From JBDTVS01 sp040007095 (GTDB lineage Bacteria > Acidobacteriota > Vicinamibacteria > Vicinamibacterales > CAVVIG01), in assembly GCA_040007095.1 (NCBI GenBank), contig JBDTVS010000124.1, positions 1 to 36,681 on the forward strand: a stretch of 36,681 nucleotides of DNA. The letters run 5' to 3'. The position numbers and the translations under genes are program-made. Below, one piece after another: positions 8,548 through 16,796 of the stretch. Each line of letters begins with the position of its first letter. The first letter of the stretch is position 1. The notes beneath the pieces were generated by a model. That model saw only the letters and a program-made list of their open reading frames with translations. It was not told where the DNA came from and did no database searches.

Positions 8548-9489
8548 GTGCCTCGGTCCTCAATCGTCCGCCATCGAGAACGAGCGATTGTGGCCTCCTC
8601 TACGCACGTGGCAACGCCAAGCCCCTTCAATGCGGCCGATCCGGCATTGACCGCGGCGATGCTCCAAAGTACGTTTAGCCTGATCATGAACTCGCACTTT
8701 AGTACGCTCGCCGATGAAGGCTTTTTGGCCGACGAAGTGGCTGGGGTGGTCGATGTCATTCGCCAAAAGTATTTCGTTCACCTTTTCGAAGTGCGTGCGA
8801 TCAATAGTCTCATGACTGGATCGCAGTACTCCCTCCAAATACATGCTGAGAGCGCCCGGGAAATGGTATCGGCAGCTCTCTACGTCCGCTCTTTGGCGCA
8901 CTGTCAGGCAGCCATGCTTTTGCTCGAGCGAGGTATGGCGCCGTCAGCTCGCGCACTGATTCGGTGCGCCCTTGAGGGCCTCTTTAACCTGGGTGCCTGC
9001 GCCAGCGATTCGAAGTTGGCCTTGTCGTTTCTCGATGCTGACCAAGTCGAGCGCAAGCGACGAGCGAAATACCTGGCGCAAGTTCAGGACCCATCCGCAA
9101 GGGCCCGAGTTGAAGAAGCAGACATGGCGCAGTTGACCGCGCAAATTCAGGCAAAGATCGATGCGGTCGAAGCCAAGGAGCTTCGGACGCGCGAGATGGC
9201 GAAGGCCGCGGGGCTCGAAGACTTGTACCTTACTGCGTACGCGATGTTGAGTGGCGCTGTTCACTCCAGCGTCGGCGATCTGGATGAACATTTTTCCTTT
9301 GCTGCTGAGGGTCAGATGCCACAGTTGCTCACCGAGCCGGTGGTTGGAGGTCTCGAAGGTCCGCTGCTCATTCTTGCCGAGACCATGATTGGTCTGGTGC
9401 GGGCGGCGACGAAGGTCTTCTCTCTTGACATCACCGATCGGTGCGAGGAGCACCTCACGGCGCTTCAGAGGCTCTACCAGACTGGTTAA
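8548..9489 (+). CDS. DUF5677-like helical protein of unknown function
   Basis: Up to 313 aa and almost entirely helical. The stretch around GMAPSARALIRCALEGLFNL, then a charged coiled segment (about 160-215) and a region with SGAVHSSVGDLDEHF, resembles DUF5677, whose members carry a conserved R...E helix and a late histidine-rich motif. The family has no established activity; members are often found near defence or mobile genes. The frame opens at a GTG (8548), but ATGs at 8659 and 8686 are alternatives. None has a convincing ribosome site, and the first 35 residues look unstructured, so the true start may be 8659. It precedes the EVE-nuclease gene by 84 bases on the same strand, so joint transcription is possible but unproven. 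Confidence 0.65.
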   Translation: MPRSSIVRHRERAIVASSTHVATPSPFNAADPALTAAMLQSTFSLIMNSHFSTLADEGFLADEVAGVVDVIRQKYFVHLFEVRAINSLMTGSQYSLQIHAESAREMVSAALYVRSLAHCQAAMLLLERGMAPSARALIRCALEGLFNLGACASDSKLALSFLDADQVERKRRAKYLAQVQDPSARARVEEADMAQLTAQIQAKIDAVEAKELRTREMAKAAGLEDLYLTAYAMLSGAVHSSVGDLDEHFSFAAEGQMPQLLTEPVVGGLEGPLLILAETMIGLVRAATKVFSLDITDRCEEHLTALQRLYQTG

Positions 9490-9573
9490 CCCTGCGCTGC
9501 ACTTGACAAGACCATGCTGCGATCGTGATCGGCTGCTGGTGGCCGCTCTCGTTATCCGGACGAAAATCCCACA

Positions 9574-10683
9574 ATGAGCTATTTCCTGGATCTCTTCTCG
9601 CCCGAGACATACGAGGCGTTTGCTAGATCAAATCGGACGGTCTCCGGTTTTAGGCGCCGGCATCAGGGCATCGCGGGACGAGTAAGGCCCGGCGACCGGT
9701 TCCTCTGCTACATGACGAAGCTGTCGCGATGGTTCGGGATCCTCGACGTGCTTGAGGGCCCGTACGTCGATGAAACGCCCATCTATACCCCCGAAGGCGA
9801 TCCCTTCGTCGTCCGCTTCAGGGTAAAGCCGGCAGTGTGGCTTCCCGTCGACAAGGGTATTCCCATTCACGAAGACCACGTCTGGAACGCCCTCTCGTTC
9901 ACGAAGGACCAGAGCAAGAGTTCGTCCACGTGGACAGGCAAGCTCCGCGGGAGTCTGGTGCAGTTTTCAGAAGAAGACGGGCGACTCCTCGAATCGATCA
10001 TCACGGCCCAGCTATCGAACGCCGTTTCATATCCGGTTGATGAAGCCGAATATCGTCGGCTCCTGGGCCACCGCGTCCGACGGGCCGACAAAGACGTCTC
10101 GGTGACCGTTCCTGATGACTCGGCCGCGGAAGTCCCAAACGCTGGTCAGGCACCCGAGGTGGAAGTCAGGGAATCCATCAAAATTCAGGCGTTGCTGGCT
10201 GAGGTTGGCTCGCGAATGGGCATGCAGATCTGGATTCCGCGCTCGGACCGCTCGGCTGTGCTCGGAGAATGGCGCAGCGATCATCCCCCAGTGCTCGATC
10301 GTCTGCCTCTGAACTACGACGACACCACGCTGAAGACAATCGAGCAGATCGACGTCCTGTGGTTGAGAGGACGAGCGATTAAGCGGGCCTTCGAGGTTGA
10401 GCACACGACCTCGATTTACTCAGGCATTCTGCGTATGGCGGATCTCTTGGCGCTTCAGCCGAACATGGACATTCGGTTGCACATCGTAGCCCCGGTTGCG
10501 CGGCGCGACAAGGTGTTTCAGGAGATACGTCGGCCAGTGTTTTCGCTGTTGGACCGCGGTCCATTGTCGGAGAGCTGCACGTTCCTGTCGTATGACAGCA
10601 TTCGCGAACTTGCGCAGCAACCGCATCTGTCGCACCTGTCGGACACGGTACTGGATGAGTACGAAGAGGAATCGGAAGGCTGA
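9574..10683 (+). CDS. EVE-domain / restriction-nuclease-like fusion, candidate type IV restriction enzyme
   Basis: A 369-aa two-domain protein. Residues 1 to about 150 look like an EVE domain of the PUA-like fold: YFLDLFSPETYEAF at the start, then GDRFLCYMTKLSRWFGILDV at 40-59 and a later VWLPVDKGI strand. EVE domains are known readers of modified bases and are often fused to nucleases. A charged linker (about 170-200) leads to a second domain with a PD-(D/E)xK-like pattern: IEQIDVLWL with D260, then AFEVEHTTSIYSG with E274 and E276, and RMADLL after it. The usual catalytic lysine of ExK is replaced by E276, so either the active site is variant or activity is lost. The predicted role is cleavage of DNA carrying foreign modified bases. 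Confidence 0.72.
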   Translation: MSYFLDLFSPETYEAFARSNRTVSGFRRRHQGIAGRVRPGDRFLCYMTKLSRWFGILDVLEGPYVDETPIYTPEGDPFVVRFRVKPAVWLPVDKGIPIHEDHVWNALSFTKDQSKSSSTWTGKLRGSLVQFSEEDGRLLESIITAQLSNAVSYPVDEAEYRRLLGHRVRRADKDVSVTVPDDSAAEVPNAGQAPEVEVRESIKIQALLAEVGSRMGMQIWIPRSDRSAVLGEWRSDHPPVLDRLPLNYDDTTLKTIEQIDVLWLRGRAIKRAFEVEHTTSIYSGILRMADLLALQPNMDIRLHIVAPVARRDKVFQEIRRPVFSLLDRGPLSESCTFLSYDSIRELAQQPHLSHLSDTVLDEYEEESEG

Positions 10684-10999
10684 GCAATCAGCGGCCGAAC
10701 CCAAAAAAGGCGCCGATGCGTCCGACATTCTGTGGCATGAAACAATCCCCGGCGATGTCCTACCACCTCGTTTAGCCACACGTCGACGGCCCGCACCGTT
10801 TCGAGCATGCCACCGTGGTCTCGACGCACCAGACCGCGGACAGCGCCTTTGCGACCCTCGAAGAGTACGCCATCCGGCCGGACGAGCAGGGAATCCGGCC
10901 GGACGCGATCCCGTTGTCGTCGTCGACGAGCACCGGCGGTGAATGAGCAAACCGTGTGTCTAACTAAGCAGCCCAGACGGCCGTCGGCGGTCTTCACGT
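10684..10999. other. Convergent intergenic region with a possible decayed reading frame
   Basis: This is the gap between the end of the EVE-nuclease gene (+) and the end of the relaxase gene (-). The + strand holds a 56-codon open stretch from 10776 to 10946 after a TAG. It contains FEHATVVSTHQTADSAFATL and EEYAIRPDEQGIRPDAIP, which has protein-like composition but no ATG. It may be the tail of a lost gene, or chance. No clear terminator hairpin with a T-run was seen between the two converging units. Confidence 0.25.
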
Positions 11000-13711
11000 T
11001 CAGCGTGCGACCACCATTGCCTGCTGCGGTTGCCGGGTGGGCTGCTCGATCGCGGACCGGTGGGACATGTCGCGACTGAGGTCTCGGACCATACGCGCCC
11101 TGTTGTCGCAATAGATTCGGATGTCTTCGCGGCCGCGCGTCGGGCCCACGTAGGCTGTGCGCGTGTTCAGACTCGCCCCGCCACGGTCCGTGTCCACGAC
11201 GAACAGCATGCGTTGTGACGTCCGAGATTGGCTGCTGTAGCTAGTCACCGCGTAGGCGTAGTCCAGATGGGCGTAGTCCTTTAGGGCGAAACCCACACTG
11301 CGGCCCTTGCCCTCGCCCTTCGTTTCGGAATCCAGCCGGACCCGCATCGTGCCACGGCTGATGGCGGCTACGCTGCCGATTTCCCCATTCGCGATCCGCT
11401 TGTCGGTGAAGGGCTGCGTGAATCGGACTCGGTCACCCACAGAGAACGCGCGGTCCTCGGCTCTAAACACGCTCACCCCATAGAGGCGCTTCGGATCGTA
11501 GGTGATGGTTCTCCCGCCGGCATCGACGGTCACGGTGTTGGCCTTCGCGTCGACACCTAAGACGGTGGCGTAGGAGCCGCTCTCGATGCGGTGGGTCGGC
11601 GCGGCGCTGGCGTATCGGACGATGTCCCCGGGGTCGTACTGGCCGGCCCAGGCGCGATCGGCCTGCGTGACGTCCTGGCGCATCACCAACACACGGACCG
11701 TGTGCTCTCGGGCCTCCACGTCGCCCTGAGCGATCAGGCGTTGATGAATCGCGGTGTTCAGGACCTGTCGTGAGTCGTGGTCGGGCACGACGATGATGAC
11801 GTTCACCGGGTGATCCGCGTAGTCCTTCGCCACGGCCCGGATGCGTTCCATGCGGTCGGGAATCTCCGTCACTCGTCCCTGTTGATGGAACTTCTTGAAC
11901 GCGTCTGCGACCCTACCGGCGGCGAGATCCTCGGTCGCCGCGAGGTACGCCGGATCGGTCTGCCGGACGATCTGCGTGAGGTGCGCCGTGCGCATACCCG
12001 CCTCCTGCAGTTGCTCGAAAATCCGCCCCGCTTCGACGGATTGATGCTGCCGAGTGTCTCCGATGAGGATGACGCGGTCGTCGGGCCGTAGTCCCTTCAG
12101 GAGGCGCTCTACTTGTCCAGTGCTGGCGAGGCTGGCTTCATCCAAGGCATAGACCGTCCTCGCAGTGTTTGGCGTTTGAGGAAAACGGAGGTGCGCCTGC
12201 AGAGTCTTCGTGGCCGGGACGATCTCTCGCAGGTTTCTGGCTGCGCTGGACGTTGGCGCCAGGCCGATCACAGCGTAACCTTCCCGCTCAAGGCCCTCGC
12301 GGATGACGGTGAGGGCCGTGGTCTTCCCGCCGCCGGCGACGCCGTCAATGGCCATCACCTTGTCGCGGCTGGCCAGCGTCCTCTCAATCGCCTCGCGCTG
12401 CCCATCGTTCAGGTCTCGAGCCTCGAAGGCGGCTCGTGCCCGTGTCGCTGGATCGGCCAATGGCGGATGCCGTTTCCGTCCGTTGCGCATGTACGCGAGG
12501 GTCTTCTGTTCGAGCCCGACCATCTCCGGTGTCGTAAAGGCGCGTGCGGGAGAGCCCGGCGCGGCCGGCCGCTCGAGAAATTCTCCGCGGGCGATGCGGT
12601 GTTCCAATTCCGCCTCCAGCCGTAGGTATGGCACCTGGCCGAGTGAGCGGAGCGTCATCGATGCCGTCAATTTGCGCTCGTCGACGACGGCATCCCGTTC
12701 GATCTGTTGCTCCTTCGCGAACGTCACCGCGGCATTGGCGATCGACGTCGGGTCCTGGGTCCTCTGTGGACCGCTGGCCAGGGCCGCCGCAACCACCGCC
12801 TTCGGCTGATTCCCGAACGCCGCGGCGAGGACGCGATGCTGCTGCTGCATCGTCTCGTGGTCTAACTTCAGCTTTGCCTCTCGTGTCGCGAGTGCGGCGA
12901 TTTGCGCGGCTCGGGCACCGGTTCGGTGCGACTGGTGGAGCGCCTCGACGATCTGCTCGTGACGGGGCGACAGGGCGGTCATGTACTCGTCACTGAATCC
13001 CGCGATCTTCGGTTCGTTGTGCGCGCCCACCGTCCATTGATAGCCAAGCTCGGTCAATCCCCGCGCGATCTCCGTGCGATAGATGAGGGTGCCGAGTTCC
13101 TGGGACCGCATCATCTCGAGCGATTGCACCGAACGGACCTTACCGCTCTGGTCTCGGGTTTGGTTGAACCAGACCGCGTGCGTATGCCGTTGGGGTGCCG
13201 AATAGCCATCTACCGGGCGAGCGCTGTTGTGCTCGAAGAGCGCGAAGACCCCGTTCCCTGTCGTCTCGGAGATCGGGTTACCACGTGCCTGAATGTAGCG
13301 CTCGACGACCGTCAGCGTCGTCCGGACGGCGGCCTGGTGAACGGCTTCAAGCCGGGTGTCGCCCCCGACCAGCAGCGCCGCTGAGAACTCCTTCGGCGGG
13401 CTGAACACGATGTCGCGAGATGCGATGTGCTCGGTGGGTGTGATGGTCTTTCCATGCTCGTTGACGTAGGGCGTAGCCTTCACCGGCGCGACCAGGAGTT
13501 CGTCGGTCACCGGGTGACGACCGTGGGCGAGGCGCTTATACGCCTCTTCGTCGACGTCCCCGCGGAGACCGTAGTGCTCTGCCAGCTTGCCAAACCACTG
13601 GCCCTTGATCTCACCGCCTTCGCTGTAATACTCAGCGGCCGCATTCGCATACTGCTCGGCGTGGTAGGTACAGGTCTGCTCGGTATTCATGCCGTCGGTC
13701 ACGCGCATCAT
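11000..13711 (-). CDS. trwC: MobF (TrwC/TraI-like) conjugative relaxase-helicase
   Basis: This 903-aa protein nicks one strand at oriT, stays covalently attached to the 5' end and unwinds the DNA for transfer. The start MMRVTDGM at 13711 matches the usual MobF beginning. Candidate catalytic tyrosines are Y16, Y21, Y28 and Y29 (AAAEYYSEGG). The fold's DxxFSxPK signature is RDIVFSPPKE at 99-108. The metal-binding histidines fit H125, H176 and H178 (QRHTHAVWFN). The C-terminal helicase has Walker A GVAGGGKT at 457-464, DEAS at 524-527, GDTRQHQSVEAG at 551-562 and a late SQSRTSQRML region. It is slightly shorter than TrwC (966 aa) and lacks the long TraI tail. It is the last gene of the transfer block, 124 bases after the coupling ATPase. 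Confidence 0.93.
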   Translation of the reverse strand: MMRVTDGMNTEQTCTYHAEQYANAAAEYYSEGGEIKGQWFGKLAEHYGLRGDVDEEAYKRLAHGRHPVTDELLVAPVKATPYVNEHGKTITPTEHIASRDIVFSPPKEFSAALLVGGDTRLEAVHQAAVRTTLTVVERYIQARGNPISETTGNGVFALFEHNSARPVDGYSAPQRHTHAVWFNQTRDQSGKVRSVQSLEMMRSQELGTLIYRTEIARGLTELGYQWTVGAHNEPKIAGFSDEYMTALSPRHEQIVEALHQSHRTGARAAQIAALATREAKLKLDHETMQQQHRVLAAAFGNQPKAVVAAALASGPQRTQDPTSIANAAVTFAKEQQIERDAVVDERKLTASMTLRSLGQVPYLRLEAELEHRIARGEFLERPAAPGSPARAFTTPEMVGLEQKTLAYMRNGRKRHPPLADPATRARAAFEARDLNDGQREAIERTLASRDKVMAIDGVAGGGKTTALTVIREGLEREGYAVIGLAPTSSAARNLREIVPATKTLQAHLRFPQTPNTARTVYALDEASLASTGQVERLLKGLRPDDRVILIGDTRQHQSVEAGRIFEQLQEAGMRTAHLTQIVRQTDPAYLAATEDLAAGRVADAFKKFHQQGRVTEIPDRMERIRAVAKDYADHPVNVIIVVPDHDSRQVLNTAIHQRLIAQGDVEAREHTVRVLVMRQDVTQADRAWAGQYDPGDIVRYASAAPTHRIESGSYATVLGVDAKANTVTVDAGGRTITYDPKRLYGVSVFRAEDRAFSVGDRVRFTQPFTDKRIANGEIGSVAAISRGTMRVRLDSETKGEGKGRSVGFALKDYAHLDYAYAVTSYSSQSRTSQRMLFVVDTDRGGASLNTRTAYVGPTRGREDIRIYCDNRARMVRDLSRDMSHRSAIEQPTRQPQQAMVVAR

Positions 13712-13835
13712 CGTCGAGCCACTCCAGTCATGTGGTGCTCGCTATAGGCCGAGTGCCATCGCCTTCACGAGCGCAAGGATGTGCCGCGCGCGCCGTCGCC
13801 GGTCGTTGCCATCGTGTGTTCCCTGTCAATTGCCG

Positions 13836-15170
13836 TTACTCAAGCGCGGTGGTGGGGATGAGGTCGAGGCTCGCGCTGTTCAGCGGACTCGATGCGGGTG
13901 GCCGTCTCGCGTTGCGCTTCATTGGCGTGGCGGTGCGCGGTCGTTCGATGAAGGCGGGTTGTGTCGGCTTCAGATTGTCGTACGTGAAGTCCATCCGGGC
14001 GATGCTGTTGCCGACCTTGATGTAGCCGGTCATCGTGTCGAGCCCCCCGATCTCGCTCGGCATGGCGACCGGTTCCTTCTGCCACACGAGGTTGTGATTC
14101 GTCGCGTTCGCGTTGAGTATCCAGCCGTCACGGCGGCTCTCCTGGAGGCGCTGGATCTCCACGTCGCCAAGCTTCTTTGAGGCCCACTCCTGCGCCGGTG
14201 GATCGTTGAGTTTCAGGATGATGCTGGTGGCAAACTGCGACAGGATCGTTCGGGACTCGGCGCCGTAGCGCACTTCAAGCTGCGCCGGATCCTGCGTGCC
14301 AATGACCATCGGATTCCTGAACTTGCGGTTCTCCGTGACGGCGGTGTGCAGCTGCGAGAGCGTGTCGAGCACGGCGAGCTCGTCGAGGATAAACACCGTT
14401 TCGCGCGGCTGTGGCGTGGCGCTCATCAGACGCAGGATCAACAAGTCGAGCCAGAGGGACTGCAGGGGCACCAGCCGGGCCCTGGTGGTGGCGTTGCTGG
14501 TCACGAAGATGCAACCGTCGCCGGGCTGTTCAGCCCAGGTGCGCGCGCTCCATTGGGCGGTCGCGTCGGCGGCCCTCGGCACGATCGTTAAGGCGTCCGC
14601 GACCATGCCGAGGGCGGCGTGTACGCCGCCCCGCTGCTGCGGGGCATCGTGCGCCAGGATGTCCTCGAGCCCGCTCCCCTCGAGGCGCTTGTCGAGCAGA
14701 TCGTGATCGGAGAGCCACTGGCACAGGTCCTCACACGTCGGCCGGTCCACGTGGAGCTGGGCGGCCCACTCCTGGCCGTTCGTACGTTTCAGCGTCAGCA
14801 GGTGCGAGAGCAGTTTCCAAGGGCCTTCGACGAAGAAGTCTCTCGGGTTACGGGGATTCGGCGGCACCAGGCTGCGTGCGACGCTCGGCGCCTCACCGTC
14901 ATGCCGCAGCTCGTCGCCGATGGACCAATAGGGGCAGCGCGCATCGAACGGATTCAGAATGACGTCCACGCCGGGCCGAAACCAGAGCGGGACATACTCC
15001 ATCGCGGCGTCGTGGACGACGAATCGGACTCGTCGCTCTCGTGCGTCGGCGATGATCTGGTGCATCAGCACCGTCTTGCCGGACCCCGTCCCGCCGGCGA
15101 TCAGGATGCCGCTGTTGACGATGCTGTCGGGCAGAATGATCGGCGGTCCCTGCTTCTGAGGGAACTGCAT
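13836..15170 (-). CDS. virD4: Type IV coupling protein, ATPase part (VirD4/TraD-like, lacks its own membrane domain)
   Basis: The coupling ATPase receives the relaxase-DNA complex and feeds it to the secretion channel. Walker A GGTGSGKT is at 26-33, Walker B VFILDELA at 259-266, and the motif GTQDPAQL at 291-298 is the conserved GxQs-type segment of this family. At 444 aa it begins only 25 residues before Walker A and has no transmembrane helix, whereas VirD4/TraD proteins normally carry two helices first. Those helices are in the preceding gene, whose TAA stop shares its last A with this ATG (TAATG at about 15168-15172). The two genes therefore look like one coupling protein split in two. 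A frameshift in a single gene is the alternative. Confidence 0.88.
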   Translation of the reverse strand: MQFPQKQGPPIILPDSIVNSGILIAGGTGSGKTVLMHQIIADARERRVRFVVHDAAMEYVPLWFRPGVDVILNPFDARCPYWSIGDELRHDGEAPSVARSLVPPNPRNPRDFFVEGPWKLLSHLLTLKRTNGQEWAAQLHVDRPTCEDLCQWLSDHDLLDKRLEGSGLEDILAHDAPQQRGGVHAALGMVADALTIVPRAADATAQWSARTWAEQPGDGCIFVTSNATTRARLVPLQSLWLDLLILRLMSATPQPRETVFILDELAVLDTLSQLHTAVTENRKFRNPMVIGTQDPAQLEVRYGAESRTILSQFATSIILKLNDPPAQEWASKKLGDVEIQRLQESRRDGWILNANATNHNLVWQKEPVAMPSEIGGLDTMTGYIKVGNSIARMDFTYDNLKPTQPAFIERPRTATPMKRNARRPPASSPLNSASLDLIPTTALE

Positions 15171-15766
15171 TACGCGCTCCGCACGCGCCGGTTGAACTCC
15201 GCCGTGGACACGATCTCCGCGCCTCGCAGGTGCGCGCCTTGGCGCCGCTCACGTGCCCGGCGAATGTCCAGCGGGATGCTCCATGCGAGTAGCGCCACCA
15301 GGGTGACCCCTCCGATGATCAGGGGCGTCCTGACGAACACGAGGACGCCGCGGTCCTGATAGATGTAAGTGGCAATCAGGTGATACATCTCGGCGTTCGG
15401 CACGGTGGGGGTGACGACATACGGCTGTTCGGCGCCGGCCCGCTTCGCATCTGAGCTCAGCACGAGGACCGGGTGGCCCGCCGCGTCTTGCACTTGGCGG
15501 ACGTCATCGCTGGAGGCGAAGACTGCGTGGCCCTTCCACGTCAGACGCACCTGCGTGTACGTCGTGTCCGGCCGGTGCAGGCGTGCCCTGATGCCGCTCT
15601 TGAGATAGCTGGTGACGTAGAACCGCTGCAGATAGGTCAGTTGGAATTGCAGGACGGCGAAGGCGGCGAGCACCACCACAAGCACGGTCAGCGTCACCGC
15701 CTGCATCGTCGCGAGCGGCTTGGTGGGCATCCAATAGCCTGCGCCGGTCACCCTGGCGTTTGTCAT
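15170..15766 (-). CDS. Membrane-anchor half of the coupling protein (two helices, TraD N-terminus-like)
   Basis: A 198-aa membrane protein with helices at about 22-40 and 146-164 and an intervening periplasmic domain of about 100 residues. The cytoplasmic tail contains HLRGAEIVSTAEFNRRVR at about 179-196. In TraD/TrwB proteins an LRGAxxVsxxxL segment sits right after the second helix and just before the nucleotide-binding domain, so the match in order and position is what identifies this gene. It ends in TAATG, with the coupling ATPase reading on in another frame. Upstream it overlaps the preceding gene by ATGA. The expected role is inner-membrane anchoring of the ATPase and contact with the VirB10-like protein. 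Confidence 0.7.
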   Translation of the reverse strand: MTNARVTGAGYWMPTKPLATMQAVTLTVLVVVLAAFAVLQFQLTYLQRFYVTSYLKSGIRARLHRPDTTYTQVRLTWKGHAVFASSDDVRQVQDAAGHPVLVLSSDAKRAGAEQPYVVTPTVPNAEMYHLIATYIYQDRGVLVFVRTPLIIGGVTLVALLAWSIPLDIRRARERRQGAHLRGAEIVSTAEFNRRVRSA

Positions 15767-16125
15767 TGGTCGCTCGTCCGTGAGGGCTGCTCCCGCGCCG
15801 CGAGACCCAGTCGATTGAGGGCTTGGGACAGTTTCGCCGTGTCGGTTTCCGCGAGGAGCTGTTGAACGGCCGGTCGCGTCATCTCGACTTCGGGAAACAG
15901 GAGTCCTCTCACCACGATGCGTCGAAGCGCGAGGAGCTCCGCCATCAACGCCACCTGGTCCGGTTCTCCATACACGAAGCGTTCAAGTACTTGGCGCGCG
16001 AGTTCGGCGCTCGTCCGTCCGGGCACTTCTGCCGCTTTCTGGACGAACGCCTCGTAGAACCTGCCCGTGACCCGAGCCGTGATCGCGCGGGACTTCAATT
16101 CAGCGTCGTCGCAAGTGATTGTCAT
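15763..16125 (-). CDS. Possible ribbon-helix-helix relaxosome accessory protein
   Basis: A small 120-aa soluble protein. The segment SRAITARVTGRFYEAFVQKA, then AEVPGRTSAELARQVLERFVYG (about residues 10-55), looks like the strand-helix-helix plan of RHH DNA-binding proteins such as MobC/TrwA-type accessory factors: alternating residues in the strand, a GRTSAE turn and a long second helix. The C-terminal part is helical (PEVEMTRPAVQQLLAETD). The ATG at 16125 is chosen over an in-frame TTG 24 bases upstream. It lies directly downstream of a hairpin-rich gap and overlaps the membrane-anchor gene by ATGA, the place where a relaxosome protein would be expected. The DNA-binding role is inferred. Confidence 0.55.
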   Translation of the reverse strand: MTITCDDAELKSRAITARVTGRFYEAFVQKAAEVPGRTSAELARQVLERFVYGEPDQVALMAELLALRRIVVRGLLFPEVEMTRPAVQQLLAETDTAKLSQALNRLGLAAREQPSRTSDQ

Positions 16126-16158
16126 GTCTGTGTTTACCTGCGTCGTCAAAAACGCTCA

Positions 16159-16248
16159 CGCAGCGCGAAGTGCTGCGATGTCAGACGGTTACCTGCGTCC
16201 CCACGACAGTGGGTGACGTGTAGGAAATTGTTCTTGTGCGTAGCACAA
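16159..16248. other. Cluster of three inverted repeats, candidate oriT or regulatory site
   Basis: The 179-base gap between the lipoprotein gene and the RHH-like gene holds three short hairpins. At 16159-16177 CGCAGC pairs with GCTGCG; the stem extends to 8 pairs with one G-T pair and a GAA loop. At 16200-16213 CCCAC pairs with GTGGG. At 16234-16248 TTGTGC and GCACAA flank a GTA loop. Inverted repeats beside a relaxosome-type gene are usual for oriT. No sequence match to a known MobF nick site was recognised, so the call rests on structure and position only. An attenuator or promoter operator are alternatives. Confidence 0.4.
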
Positions 16249-16304
16249 CCGGAGCATTGTTTCGACTGAGATGTGGCCTCTCGACGCGAAAGCGGACGGC
16301 AAGC

Positions 16305-16787
16305 TCACGACTGTTTATCCAGGATGAGATGCCCGGTATACGACAAGACAGGACAGTTCTCGAAGCCGATGATGTCGGCATCGATGTGTCGGGCGGTTTC
16401 GAGTTGACCGATCGCGTGCAAGTCACCACGGCAGCCACGAGGCGAGGCGTAGTTCTGATCGAGGGTGAATGACGTGGGCGGGATACCGGGGTAGGCGGTG
16501 GTGGCATCACCGGTGTTCACGATGGGGAGCCAGATATTCGACGTCGAGAGTTCGGCTCGGAACACTTGGCCGCTACTGTTCGGCGTGGTGGTAAATCGAA
16601 CGGTGATCGGACCCACGACTGCTTGGTCGCGGACGATGGTCGTGAACGTGCCGGTCCACTGCCCCTCCAGCACGCCCGCCGTCGACGGGGCTATCGGTGA
16701 GGCCGGCAGCCCGCCACCCGCACAGCCTGCGAGGACGAGCGCGACGACCGTTGGGGCGAACAGGCGAGTGACGGTGTTGATGGGCAT
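16305..16787 (-). CDS. Putative lipoprotein within the transfer operon
   Basis: A 160-aa protein with a lipoprotein signal: hydrophobic APTVVALVLAGC, giving a lipobox LAGC with the cysteine at about residue 22, followed by a small flexible GGG/PAS linker. The mature part is predicted mostly beta (GVLEGQWTGTFTTI, ITVRFTTTP), like a small barrel or lipocalin-type domain. It starts 9 bases after the virB11 stop, so it belongs to the same transcript. T4SS operons often carry a lipoprotein, such as a VirB7-like channel component or a TrbK-like entry-exclusion factor. It is larger than both and no family was recognised, so the function is open. Confidence 0.65.
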   Translation of the reverse strand: MPINTVTRLFAPTVVALVLAGCAGGGLPASPIAPSTAGVLEGQWTGTFTTIVRDQAVVGPITVRFTTTPNSSGQVFRAELSTSNIWLPIVNTGDATTAYPGIPPTSFTLDQNYASPRGCRGDLHAIGQLETARHIDADIIGFENCPVLSYTGHLILDKQS

Positions 16788-16796
16788 TGGCGGGCC

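Noticed and set aside
7628..8650. Long + strand open frame (340 codons) after hsdR
   Set aside because: It begins inside hsdR in another frame and most of it has arginine/proline-rich, non-protein-like composition. Only the internal part from 8138 (Tat signal) looks coding, and that is reported separately.
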